Shown here: piece by piece, positions 35,645-47,343 of the stretch
Position numbering within the stretch: the stretch's first letter is position 1
How the letters are laid out: each line of letters opens with the position of its first letter
NCBI GenBank assembly: GCA_037954665.1
Contig: JBBMOL010000037.1
Span: forward strand, 1,178,001-1,242,000
Origin: Laguncularia racemosa
Taxonomy: Eukaryota; Streptophyta; Magnoliopsida; Myrtales; Combretaceae
Reading direction: 5' to 3'
Length of the DNA: 64,000 nucleotides
The notes under the pieces: model-generated
Seen by the model: only the letters and a program-made list of their open reading frames with translations
What the model was told of the DNA's origin: nothing
Database searches by the model: none
Position numbers and translations under genes: made by a program

Positions 35645-37098
35645 TCAGAACCAACAGAGCAATAAACACATCACGCAAATGCACCCACACCAATTGACCT
35701 CTCTCGACGCAGCCACACCGGAGCTGTGATCCTGGCCGTTTGGTGGAGTTGCCGTCCCGGGATGGTTGGGACGATCATCCCCTGGTGGGTTTGCATGATG
35801 ATGATGCCTCGGACTATGGGCACCACCACCATGTTTATCGCGGCCAGGGTTTGAAGGCCCAGGAGCGCCGCCACCACCATGTTTACTGCGGCCTGTCCTA
35901 GCGGTGGAATTGCTGTTTTCGAGGACCAGGACTTGCAATTTGAGACCCCTGGAACAGTGGTTACTACGTCCACAGATGAAGTACATTATGGTGTTTGGTC
36001 TAGTTAGTTGCACCACTGTTTCGCCATCTGTGTAAACGTTGATTGGATTTATGGTTCTGCAGGATCTGAAATCTGAGGCGTTCACTTCCAGGACGTCGTG
36101 AACCGGCGTGTAGTTGAACACTGCTCCCATAATAATATACCAAATTCGATTCAAGCTAATTATTATTATTATGAAATTTGACGGCGATTTTAAAGATTGG
36201 TATGAATTTATAGTTTATGATCAGCTGACTTATACATGAATAAATTTACACGTCATTTGGTTTAAAAAAGTAAAAAAAAAGAAGCCAATATATAAAGTAT
36301 TCTAATGAACCTCATGAATAAGCTTTTCTTTGCCTAACAAAGTGTCTCATCTGTATTTACGATAATCAATTTTTGCTCATACAATCTTTTCTATGTAATT
36401 GTACATGGCAGAATGGATTATAAAATATGTTAAGAAATGCTTAGATAAAGGAAAAAGGTGAAAAAAAAATAAAATAAGCCAGTAGCATTGAATTTCTTGA
36501 TAGAGTGAAAATTTAATTTCTATAAGGAAATTTAAGAAGGAATGATTTTACAGTGCTTCATTTGGTCATTATTGATGCGAAATAACTAAATTATGTTCAG
36601 TATTTGAAGTTCGTTGTTTTTATAAACGTTGTAATATTATAAAAATAAAATAAAGTAAATTCAATTAAGTGTTCAAAATGTACGGGATAATATCATCCGG
36701 AAAATGAAGGTACTCTAACAAAGTATTAAATTATATCAACTTCGATGAATAATCAACTTTGTGAGCTCACCAACAGAACCTTGCAAACTCATGTAAAGTT
36801 ATATCAACAAACTCTAGTTAACTCACATAAACCTTATCGTTTTTTCTTCTTCTTCTTCTTCTTCTCTGTGAGCTCGCTCGCAAGGCTAAGGTACGAGAGA
36901 GAGAGAAGTTGAATTACCTAGAGAATCGCCAGCGAAGAAAGAAGTGGAAGCAGACCAAGAGGCGACATCGGAGGACAGATCCCAACCGGAAACACCGCCG
37001 ACGGTAAGATTACGAGCAGAAACGCAACGAACAAGCATCGATACTACTATTATCACTACGATCGCTTTCACTGCACATTCTCTCCTCCATTTCTCCAT
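35645..37098 (-). CDS. Phytocyanin (blue-copper-like / early nodulin-like), two exons
   Basis: Exon 1 is 37098-36918 and exon 2 is 36120-35645; the join restores AGDSLVFNYTPVHDVLEV, giving about 218 aa. A signal peptide (hydrophobic 12-22, cleavage near Ala 28) precedes the plastocyanin-like domain. Copper-site positions by family comparison: His 68 (TPVHDV), Cys 110 and His 115 (FICGRSNHC), and Leu 120 where Met or Gln usually stands. Cys 81 and Cys 116 should form the disulfide. A Gly/Pro/His-rich stretch (about 135-195) follows, resembling arabinogalactan-type regions of early nodulin-like proteins. A short Cys-rich hydrophobic tail (CGCICVMCLLLCWF) could be a GPI signal. It probably sits at the plasma membrane or wall; the role is unknown. 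Confidence 0.88.
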
Positions 37099-37164
37099 CC
37101 TCTCTAACTATATATACTGCAACAAAAGAAACGGCAAATATAATATATAATTGATTGATGATTA

Positions 37165-37185
37165 CAAACTAAACATATATAGTAT
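37165..37185 (-). promoter_or_regulatory. Candidate TATA region of the phytocyanin gene
   Basis: On the minus strand TTTATACTATATATG lies about 70-85 bases before the start codon. A closer TATATATAG at about 37110-37118 is too near the ATG to serve it. Confidence 0.25.
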
Positions 37186-38369
37186 AAATGTAGTAGGTTT
37201 TTTTCAAATGCAGTCATTTTTTCATTTTTAACTTATCATGCGGAGCTTACATAGAGTGTATTTGGAGGGAAGCAAGAGGTAAGAGAGTGTAGAAAGAGGA
37301 AGAAGATGAATAAGGAGGAGGTTATACAGATATTAGTGTATATGAAATGGAGATGAGAGAGAGTTGTGTAATAAGGAATATATTAACGGTGCGGTTAGTT
37401 GGAGCAAACAGAATAACGGACGGGATAGTATTGCACGGATTAATGTAATTGTACTCACTGTACGAATCCGTTCCCTTCCCCTTCCCCTCCTCCCACCTTC
37501 TTACTCATGCCATCTTGCCCTGCGCGGCCAAGCATAAAATGAGTCAGCGCGGAAGGAAGGGCCATTGGTACTAATACATAAATAGTATATAAATACTACA
37601 TAGGGTTAAAATTATTATTGCGCTTGGCCTTTTATGTTAGATGATAGGATTTAGAAAGTTCGGTTCAAAGAGAATTGGTTTAGTAAGATTGAAATGTAGA
37701 TTCTTGGAATTGGTATATTCCTATTTAACCTTTTTTAAATAAACTTATGCATTCATGAAAAAAATTATTAACTTCGAGCTTATAATAAGTTTATCTTAAA
37801 ATGAGCATACTTTATTTCATCTATCAATTATTAATGTGATTCAATGGATGTTATTAGATCTTAGAGATTATAAATTATTTTTTTTAATTGTATCATCACG
37901 TGCTATCTCTATATCACTTTTCTAAAGTTAAGTTATATGTAATGCAGTACTTATATAATACTTATGTGATTATTCTAACCAAAACCCGTCGTCTATTAAT
38001 ATTAATAATAAGCTAGTGATGATATGTATGTACTTCTTCTTCTTTTATTTATTTATTTTTCTGTCATTCATGTGCTCCATAGACATGCTATTATTTTATG
38101 ATCTCAAAATTTTCACTTCTTTTATCATATATGGTAATATGCCGTTAAAAGGAAGATCATTTAAGGATTTCGGTTGCTTCAAATAAATCGAAAACTTTAG
38201 TTATGTAAATTGAAAAAATTATCTATTATTCCACCTAAACGAGACAATATTGATAAATCAATTTTCAATTTGCATTAATTGGCGGACCATTAAATATGAC
38301 ATAGTGATATTGGAAAGTATATCAAGAATTATTAGAGGAAAAAAAAAATTAAGAGCTAGCTACTGATTA

Positions 38370-38885
38370 AGGATGTAAATGGCTCGAGTTTGGGATAGGT
38401 TTATTGAAACTCAAACCCGACTTAGTAAATAATTTATATTCCCAAAACCTACCTCGACCTAAACCTAACCCAATTAATAAATGACACAACTCGAACCCAA
38501 CTCAAATAGCAATTAATTTTTTTTTCTTCATATTTTATTTCTTTAATTTATTATTAATCTACTTGTAATGGAAAGAAGAGAGAAATTAAATATAAAACAA
38601 AATAAAATATAAAAATATAGTAATTAAAAATATAAAAATAATAAAATAAAATATATCGATTATAAATTATAATATTAATTTATTATTATTATTTTTTTAA
38701 AAAATCGAATCAGATTTTTCCATTAGATTTTTTTCTAGATTCCGTAATTTGACCCTAAACCTTATCGGATTTTATTTCATGTTCCAAAACCCGATCTTAA
38801 ACTTTCTAGGATCTGACCCTATAGGGTTTTTATCAGATCGGTCAAGACGAATATCCTGTTATGATCCACCCCGGTTGCAGCTCTA
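38370..38885. repeat. Degenerate dispersed repeat (GGATGTAAATGGCTCGAG family)
   Basis: The block opens GGATGTAAATGGCTCGAGTT, continues with AACTCAAACCCGACTTAG and ends with GATCCACCCCGGTTGCAGCT. This wording (ACCCGAC, GGTTTTTATCAGATCGG) is typical of a high-copy plant repeat. I recognise the style, not a named family. Confidence 0.4.
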
Positions 38886-39232
38886 TTATTGATAGACTTC
38901 TTGGAACCACCAAGTCTAAGAACCCATAATAAAGCTGGCCCAAAATAGGACGAGCATGGTTCTTGAGTTTGGGGCCATGCGGCCCGGCAGGTCTAGCCGA
39001 GTTGCATCAGTTGAGGTCCGGTGCCTATGTATAGACTCTGTAACGAGAAAATCGATATATATATATATATCATACTAAAACCAAAATTACCACAACAATG
39101 AATCAAACTACAATACGAGGGTTACTATAACCTCGGATAAAATTGCTTCGAATGATCATCATATGCTCGACTAGATGAGCAATACTTTGTATGAATTCTA
39201 TCTTTATAAATCCAGTGAGAAGATACTGCCAC

Positions 39233-40755
39233 GTAATTAATATTCAATAAATATTGGACATAAGTACTCATATGCATACAAAAATTTATAGGTTCTTTTT
39301 TTTTTTTTACTTATGTGGATCTAACCATACATAAATTATAGTTTCATACCATTTCTATAAAATTCTTTTTTATTTTATTTTATAGTAGAATATCTTATAA
39401 GTAAAGAAATTTTAAAATGATTAATTGATACATTTAAGAAAACTTTTAAAATTGAATCTGATTATTAAAAATTTTAAATATTTATTAAATCAAATTAAAT
39501 CATAAAATATGATTCTTTTGTAATTGCAATTTACTCTAAAGTATAGTTAAATCATCAAACCATTTAATATTTGTTTAATTCAATACATTGAACCGGAATC
39601 AAACCACACTGCTAAAAAATAATAGATTTTTTAACCTATAATATGAGAGCCTCATTCTGCTTTCTATATCATTAATTTTTTTTTCACACTTTTATTTGAT
39701 TGAATCTAGACTATTATATTTACACTTTTTTTTTAGGAATTGATATCCATTTATCCATAAGGTTGACAAATATATAAATAAAACCATAAGATAAATATTG
39801 ATTTTATTTGCTAATGAATTTTTCGGGCGCGTATTTAGGATATTTAATAAGAAAATTTACAATTGCATGCGATTGTCTGCCTCATAAAGAGTTAGCGGAA
39901 GAATGAACTTCTTTTTTTTTTTGTCCTTTTTACAACTGTTTTTAAATATCATGACTACCAAAATAAGATATTAAAAAAAATAAAAGTATAAGTATACACA
40001 TAACCCTTATACAAAATTATAAATCTAACAAATCTTTATGAAATTAAATTTATTTTATTTAATTTTTAAAATAAAATCGAATTAGTTTTCTGTTTTCAAT
40101 GAATAAATTGTTTCCCCCCCTACTTATCTTTTTCCCCGTCACACACACAAATTTAAAACATATCATTGTTATAAATCACATGCACCCGATCAAGGATTAA
40201 TATATGATTAAAGAATCAAACATGCTAACATGAGGACTTTTTATGGTCTCATTTACTATTTTAATGGGACCGGTTTAATATTTAATTCCACCATTTAATT
40301 ATATATATTGAATTTCTATCATTAATTATCATTAAATCACTACCATTAATATAAAAACTAATGACGAAATTGAAGATTGGGTCGGTTCTGCAAAAAAATA
40401 TGGAAGAAAAATATTAACTTGAGGTACAAAGTATATTACGGAAATATGAAGGTTTTATTAAAAGAACATATCTAGATTTTAAGATATTGTCGCAAAATCC
40501 ACATAAGAGACATTAAATTCTTTTTTTTTTTTTGTATTTTGTTAATTAGAAAAACTAGTGCATAACAACTCAATTATTGAGGAAAATGAAGTCATGAGCT
40601 CAAATCTTAAGTCAATTTACTTATTAGTACTTCAATTTTCATTAAATCAAACGACGGAAATTGAGAAAAAGGAATTTTCATTATTACTTTTTTTCCCTCT
40701 CATTTAATGGATATATTACTATAAGATATATTGGTTTAATTTAGTGTTAGCAATA
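39233..40755. repeat. 1.6-kb tandem duplication, copy A
   Basis: Landmarks occur in the same order in both copies: AATATTCAATAAATATTGG, CTTATGTGGATCTAACCATA, ATTGATATCCATTTATCC, TCACACACACAAATTT, GGTACAAAGTATATTACGG, CCACATAAGAGACATTAAAT and GGATATATTACTATAAGATA. Copy A ends near 40755. It is non-coding. Confidence 0.8.
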
Positions 40756-40857
40756 TGATTAGCGAATAGCAAGTTGTTAAAAGTATGACAAAATTGGACA
40801 AAATATGACAAAGTACTATAAATTAGATTAATGATTCAAACATAAGACTGTGCCATT

Positions 40858-42445
40858 TAATTAACATTCAATAAATATATGCATGCATAAATTTATAGTT
40901 TTTTTACTTATGTGGATCTAACCATACATAAACTATAGTTTCATAGCTTTTTTTTTTTTACTTTGTTAAAGATCTTATAGTAGAATATCTTATAAATAAA
41001 GCATTTTTAAAATTATTAATTGATACATTTTAGGATAACCTTTGAAATTAAATTTGGTTGTAAAAATTTAAAAATATTCATGGAATCAAATTGAATTGTA
41101 AGATGTGATTCTTTTTATAATTGTGGTTTACTCTAAGATGCAATTAAGCCATCAAACCATTTAATATTGTTTAATTCAACACATTGGACCCAAACATATA
41201 ATACCTTTCTATATCTTTAATTTCTTTTAAACACTTTTATTTGATTGAATCCAAACTATTATTTTTACACCTTTTTTTTTTTTAAAAAAAAGAAGAATTG
41301 ATATCCTTTTATCCATAAAGTTGACAAATATATAAGAATTCTCTTGAATAAAACCCTAAAATAAATATTGATTTTATTTGTTAATGAGAAAATATGAAAC
41401 TGCACGCAATTGTCTGTCTCATGAATAGCATATTTTTACATTAGGAAATGCATATCTATTTTTATAAGTATGTAAAACGCAAATGCTTGCGGGGAGGTAA
41501 AATAGTTAGCGTAAGAATGGATGGATAGTCATCATGTTTTTAAGTGGTGTGTCTGCCAAAATAATAAATTAAAAAGATTAAAGTACAAGTATAGACATAT
41601 CCCTTCTATAAAATTAGAAATCTAATTATATTTTATAAAAATTTATTTAATTTTTAAAATAAAATCAAATAAATTTTACTGTTTGAATGGATAAATTACT
41701 TTTCCCCCTCCTTTATCTTTTTCTCTGTCACACACATATTACTATTATAAATCACATTCATATCCAATAAGGGATTGATATATAATTAAAAAAATCAAAC
41801 ATACTAACATGACATTAACTTAAATTGTTGTATATTATATTCTATATCTTCGCATCTACTCATTTTAACTAAATGAATGACATATTAAATATCACATTAA
41901 GACAAAAATAAGCAAAGAGATACTGAAATATTCATGGATAAAACATAAATATGAGATTGAAGTATTTATTATTTGGCTCAGTGTTGATTCATCATTGGTA
42001 GTCAACAAAATCTATATGTCGGGTACAAAGTATATTAGGAAAATATGAAGTTTTTAATATAAGAACATGTGTGGAATTTTAAGATATCATCGCAAAACCC
42101 ACATAAGAGAAATTAAATTCTTTCTTGATATTTTTTTAATTAGAAAAACCAATGCATACTAATTACTCAATTATTAAGGAAAACAAAGTCATTATCTACA
42201 CAAGCAACATCAAGATATAGAAATAGTATGTGTTAAAACTTGTTTGTCAATAATTATACTAATGATCCAAAGATTATAAAATCTTAAGTCAATTACTTAT
42301 TAGTACTTCAATTTCCATTAAATCAAATGATGGTAATGGAAATTGATAAAAAAAAAACTTTCCTTATTAATTTTTTTTGTTCTCTCATTCAAATTTAATG
42401 GATATATTACTATAAGATGTATTGGTTGAATTTAGTATTAGTAAA
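40858..42445. repeat. 1.6-kb tandem duplication, copy B
   Basis: The same landmarks as in copy A are found about 1.62-1.69 kb later (AACATTCAATAAATATATGC, CTTATGTGGATCTAACCATA, ATTGATATCCTTTTATCC, GGTACAAAGTATATTAGGA, CCACATAAGAGAAATTAAAT, GGATATATTACTATAAGATG). Several indels separate the copies, so the event is not recent. Confidence 0.8.
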
Positions 42446-43070
42446 CACAGCATTCTATGTATGTGTGTGAGGGACATTAAAATTAAAGGTTTGCTGCCAT
42501 TACATAAACTTTGGGAGGAGAAAGGAGTAAGAGAGTGTGTGGGAAAAGTACTATTATAATATATATTATATATATTTAAAGGAGATTGTAAATTACGTTT
42601 TATATTTTCTTATATTTTTATCTTTAAAATTAAGTATTTAAACTCTCATTTTTTAAAAAGTTCTTTATATTTCCTATAAGACGATCTGTCATTTGCAAAA
42701 TAATAGAAGGTGCTTTTAGTATTTTTTTTTAATTATGTACTAGTGACAAAATAATAAAATAAGAGCTAAAAGCACATCTTTTTTTAAAAGATTTAGGATT
42801 TAAGCACTTATTTAAAAAAAAAAAGACGTTTAAGTGCATTTTGAAGCAAATATGAGGATTATATTAGTAATCTATCTTAAAATATATCGTCTCATTTATT
42901 TATGTAATTTCAAAAGAAAAAAAAAAACTTTTGTAACCTTTCAAAAATTCCAGAAAGAAGGAAGGACCATTTTGTCTTTTAAATAGTAATAGATGTTAAT
43001 CAAATAGGTAAAATAATTTTTTTTTAAAATTTGATATTATTGGAATTTGAATCATAAATAAATATCATAT

Positions 43071-43074
<4 letters not shown>

Positions 43075-43111
<37 letters not shown>

Positions 43112-43139
43112 GTAAAGATATATTATTGGAATTTGAATC

Positions 43140-43175
<36 letters not shown>
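43075..43175. repeat. Two TA microsatellites on a short duplicated segment
   Basis: Two (AT)n runs (about 43076-43108 and 43144-43172) are separated by a segment in which TATTGGAATTTGAATCATAA repeats a stretch found just before the first run (43038-43058). The microsatellite was probably copied with its flank. Confidence 0.75.
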
Positions 43176-43178
<3 letters not shown>

Positions 43179-44998
43179 CGTATTAAATCCCACTCACCTC
43201 TCCCCTCTCTATCTATCTATCTATAAATACATACATACATACATGCTGTTGCTGTTGATAGAAGGTTTTAATTTTACATTATATGAACATATAGATATCG
43301 TATTGCAGATCATCTGAATTTGATAGAAAGCTTTCTCGTTTAACTTCTTCAGTTGGGGGCATGCGTTCTTTAAAGGTATTTTAATGTAAAAATTATTGTA
43401 TTTTTATGTCTTTGTACTCTAACTTTGCTTTTTTACTCTAATTGCTGTATTTTTATATATAAAAATGTATGATGAACGTGACTTAGATTTACTAATGTTT
43501 ATCTGTTAATTTAACGGTTCATCCATATTATATAGTGAGTTCGCACCAAATTAACTATTTTACCATCACAGGTGTGAAGATCGATTTTCATTTTAATTAA
43601 TATTCACAATTTTTATAAAATACATATATGTACGTAAGTAAGAATGATGTGGAATGAATATAATGTTAAGTATATTCTTATATTTGAAGATATTTACGTA
43701 ATAGAATAGAATAAAATGTGATAATGATAACAAATTTAAATATATATTAATAAATTATAAAAATTATTTAAATAATTATAATTGATAAAAAAATTGTGAT
43801 TTTAATATTTTAAAAATAGAATTACGATTCTCTTTGAAATCGAGATTTTACCTTGTAAAAAGCTTATTGGTTTGTTGTTTACATGCATAGTACGAGATTC
43901 ATGTGACATCCTGATCCTTCGGTTATGTGAAAGTGAAGCTTCACACGGAAGTGACGAATCCCCAGGCAATTCATTCCAGGGCGGCCTCCGATACCACGAC
44001 GCAATGCTCGCTAAAAGCATGACCCCCCACGGGAATTATTCAGTAATTAAAAAAAAAAAGAAAAAGAAAAGGGATGCTATTGGCCTTCCTGGAATATTTA
44101 AACCGACGAGTTTATTAAGACATTTTATTATTTATTTTTTCTTAATAGTATAAGAATAGTTTTCAACTTTTTAAAGTAGAAAAAAATAATAAAATATTTC
44201 TTTTAAGAAAAAAACAGTTTTGACTTCTGAACAAAATTTTCGAAACATCTGTTACCATTTTTCTTTTAAAGCGCTCAATATTATCATCATTTGACTGTAT
44301 TCCACTGGATTATATGCAAATTGATAAGACTATCTAGCATATAATATCCTTTATGGAAGTGTAGTTAATGAGAAATTGGACCTAGTTAAGTTTCTTTTTT
44401 TTTTTTTTTTTCCCTTTCTAATTCCGTACACTCTTATCCCATTCTAGAAATAAATTAAAAGAGGTAAGGTAATTTTATTTATCATATATCTAGATTTTTT
44501 ATTTTTTAAAATCAGAGTGCACATCTAACTCCAGTGAAAAAAAAAAAAAAGGGCTTCAGAGTTCGCATTCTAGATAAGATCTAAGTTGAACTATTCTATG
44601 GTCCGGTTGATTTAAATGCATCCATAAATGGGAATTATTTGAATGTCGAGAATGTGATCTGATTTCCCATATCTCCATTTACAACAGAGCTATAACCAGC
44701 TTTCTTTCCATTTATGATCCTAACATTCATTGAAAATATAAACTAAATCCCTTCTTGTGTTATCAATTAATGTGGATATGGACCATCACTGAATGGAAAT
44801 TAAAGAGTGATGTGTCTTTGGAAAATGACGTTAGAGGTAATATAAAAATTTATGGTATGTTTGTGTCAAATGTTTCCAGATAAAATCTGCTCATATTAAT
44901 TGTTAGCTGTTCTGATTTTTTTTTTTTTTTCTTTTTGAAAATTTCATAAGAAGGCTAAAGCCAGTTTATATTTTCAGAGCTATTGAAAGAGCAAAAGC

Positions 44999-46601
44999 AT
45001 GGACCTGGAGATGGATACCAGGGCTGCTTCAGGGTCTAGTAAAATGAGTCAGCCTTCACCAGCAGCACAGCCAACAGGGCGGATCTTTTCTGCAGTCACC
45101 GGCAACGGCAATCCCGATATTCCTATATGGCTTCTCTCATCACTCTCTGGTATGCCCCATCACGGATCCTACCTTGCAAGCACTGGTTTGTTGAATTTAT
45201 CCATGCCAAATGAGTAGTTAAAGGCTATCTGATATGAGTAATTAAAGGCTCAATGATGAACATAAAATTCTGTTCACGAGTTTCTTCAATATAATGACAA
45301 CATTTCTCTGATCAAAATTTTTGAAACAACCTCATCTTTCCAGAATCGATTAGTAAAAAATTGGAATATCCCTGCTTGATGGCCTCAGAATAGGGCATGA
45401 GATCGATGCATGTGCTTCCACTCATTCTATGCTGCTGGAATTTGAAGTTTTAACAGAGATGAGCCTTACAACTGCATGGCAAAAAGCGAGCTTTCTGGTG
45501 TTGATAGCTGTCTGTTTGGGGTCAAATTGTCTGACTATTAAACGATGTTATTTTTGTTGCATTGGCCTAGCAATATCATTAGATTGTACCACCCCTTTAA
45601 CAGGCCTTCAATGGCAGATTAATGATATATAATCATAAACTACTTTGTCAAACGGAGAACATGTCCATAATATCCTAACAAAATTATTATTTGTTATGGC
45701 AGATCTAGATGAGAGAATGAAAGAAATAGCCGTTTGCAGTGTTGATGTCCCAAATTGCGGCGACTCTTTTGCAGAACGGGCAGAGTCCTACTACCGGCAA
45801 CGGCCTCAACTTCTTTCCTTGCTTCAGGACATATATAATGCTTATGCTTATCTTTCCGACCGTTACATTCAAACTCTCACGAAAAAGTGTCATAATCATC
45901 CCAACAGAGTTTCAAACCACGTCCTGGATATAGGATTCCATGATTTCCATGATCATGAGGAAGATGGAGGGAGCTATCTTGTTGATTCAGATGCTGAGAG
46001 CTCGCTTTCCTTTCAGCGCCATTACAGCATCCTGAAATCTAATTCAGATGTCAGCATTGGTCGAAAGAGCAATACAAAGGCTGACCAACTTGTTGCCAAG
46101 ATGGTGATCAAGAATGTGGAGTACGATATTTTGGAGCATGAGGCAGGTCTCATGGGCTGCCATTGTGATGAATGGTCGCACAAGGTGAAAGAGCAAGAGA
46201 ACTTGCTTGAGAAATTGGAGCTGGAACGGGAGATGTTGCTCAACCGGAATGAAATTCTGATTTCCAGATTGTCTGCAGTGGAGAGAACAAATTTTGAATT
46301 AGAATCAGAAGCGATATTTATGAGGAACAAGGCTGGAGAGCTAGCCACAAAGTTGAAAGAGGATCAAGCAGTGCCAAGAAACATTGAGGATCTCCAAAGG
46401 AAGATATCTGAGTTGGACAAGAAGAAACAAGAGTATTGTAAACAGCTGGAGAGAAGCAACCCGCAAGATGGGGAGCGGAAGAACAGAAATAACCATCCAG
46501 AGGTGGCTCAGGATTGTTTTTCATTTTCTATGTTTAGAAGACGCTTTTCTAAAGGATTGAGCTTCGTGGTTGAGAGAAAGACATGTGGTGCAGAAAAGTA
46601 G
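44999..46601 (+). CDS. NETWORKED 3 / KIP1-like protein with a shortened NAB domain
   Basis: Exons 44999-45149 and 45703-46601 give about 349 aa. The join (CTCTCTG|GTATGC to GGCAG|ATCTAG) creates PIWLLSSLSDLDERMKEI, leading into GDSFAERAESYYRQRPQLL and YNAYAYLSDRY. These are hallmarks of the NET actin-binding (NAB) domain, at about residues 43-115. The Trp-rich front usual in NAB domains (WWW..SH..) is missing; the first 42 residues are low-complexity Ser/Pro/Gly. Coiled coil fills about 215-305 (EQENLLEKLELEREMLLNR). The Arg/Lys-rich tail has FSMFRRRFSKGLSF. NET proteins link actin filaments to membranes. Whether this short NAB still binds actin is unknown. A 5' UTR acceptor (TTTTCAG|AGCT) just before the ATG suggests a leader intron. 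Confidence 0.85.
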
Positions 46602-47321
46602 ATTATCTGTTGCAACCTAACGACATTACAGATTAGACTTAGCAGTACTTCTAGTCTCTCTAAACAAAATTTCAATTAGTTTCTCTTTCCATGTTTTACA
46701 TTTCTTCAGTCGACAGTGTGCTACATGCAGCAGAGGAGAGATCCTGCCTCTTCAGTCTTCATGGTGTGAAAATAGAGTTCTTTTAAAGAAACTGAAATCC
46801 ACTAAGAGAGATAAAGATCATAAGGTAAAGTAAAGAAACTTTGAGCATTTTATATATGCAAAAACCCGTGTCTGACTGTACATGAATAAGATATATATTA
46901 CTCAAGCATGAAGTTCCACCAACTAAATTGAGGGGCAGTTAGTAATTACATTGATGTATCTCCCTGATAAGCTTCTTAGAGAAACAAAGGGAGAGGAATG
47001 AGAGAGAGAAGAGGGAGAGAGGAAATAGTTACGTCCCTTTTAGAGGAACTAGATAAACAAATGCGTCCAATTTAAAGGAACTACATGTGAGCAACAAAGA
47101 GGCATGCGGCACCACCATTTGCTGATAATGATGCATACTAGTTAAACGAAACAATTCTACTTCACAGGATGCGCTTCCAGTATGGCAACTTCTCATTTCT
47201 GCATTTCTAAAAAAATCTGATGAATGTTTTACAGGCGGACAACTGACCAAACTTCATTGCGCATTTACAGTGGTAGATCCACTTATCTTTATTTCTGCAT
47301 CTTGAAAAGCATAACCAAACT
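46602..47321. other. Convergent intergenic region / 3' UTRs
   Basis: About 720 bp separate the stop codons of two converging genes (NET3-like, plus; ferredoxin-TPR, minus). It probably holds both 3' UTRs. A GA-rich stretch lies at about 46980-47025. Confidence 0.5.
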
Positions 47322-47343
47322 TCATTGTGCATTTACAGTGGTC
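47249..47343. repeat. Short tandem duplication over the end of the ferredoxin-TPR gene
   Basis: CCAAACTTCATTG(C/T)GCATTTACAGTGGT appears at about 47249 and again at about 47313. The second copy contains the stop codon and last codons of the minus-strand gene; the first lies in its 3' UTR, about 63 bp away. Confidence 0.75.

Larger units (their letters stand above)
37300..44990. other. Gene desert between the phytocyanin and NET3-like genes
   Basis: About 7.7 kb with no recognisable gene; the frames present are short and unconserved. It contains a degenerate dispersed repeat, a 1.6-kb tandem duplication and TA microsatellites, listed separately. A less AT-rich patch at 43880-44050 resembles a scrap of a retrotransposon but cannot be assigned. 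Confidence 0.55.

Noticed and set aside
37109..37118. TATATATAG close to the phytocyanin ATG
   Set aside because: It lies only about 12-20 bases before the start codon, too close to act as the TATA box for that start.
43872..44153. 93-aa frame in a less AT-rich patch
   Set aside because: The minus strand has TGGTATCGGAGGCCG, like a retrotransposon PBS, and GGATGTCACA, like an LTR end, but their order does not build an element and no protein family fits.
45645..45702. Use of an ATG at 45645 or 45697 as the NET3-like start
   Set aside because: The sequence before 45703 is intron: a good acceptor (TATGGCAG) precedes DLDERM, and the exon at 44999-45149 supplies the matching WLLSSLS phrase in phase.
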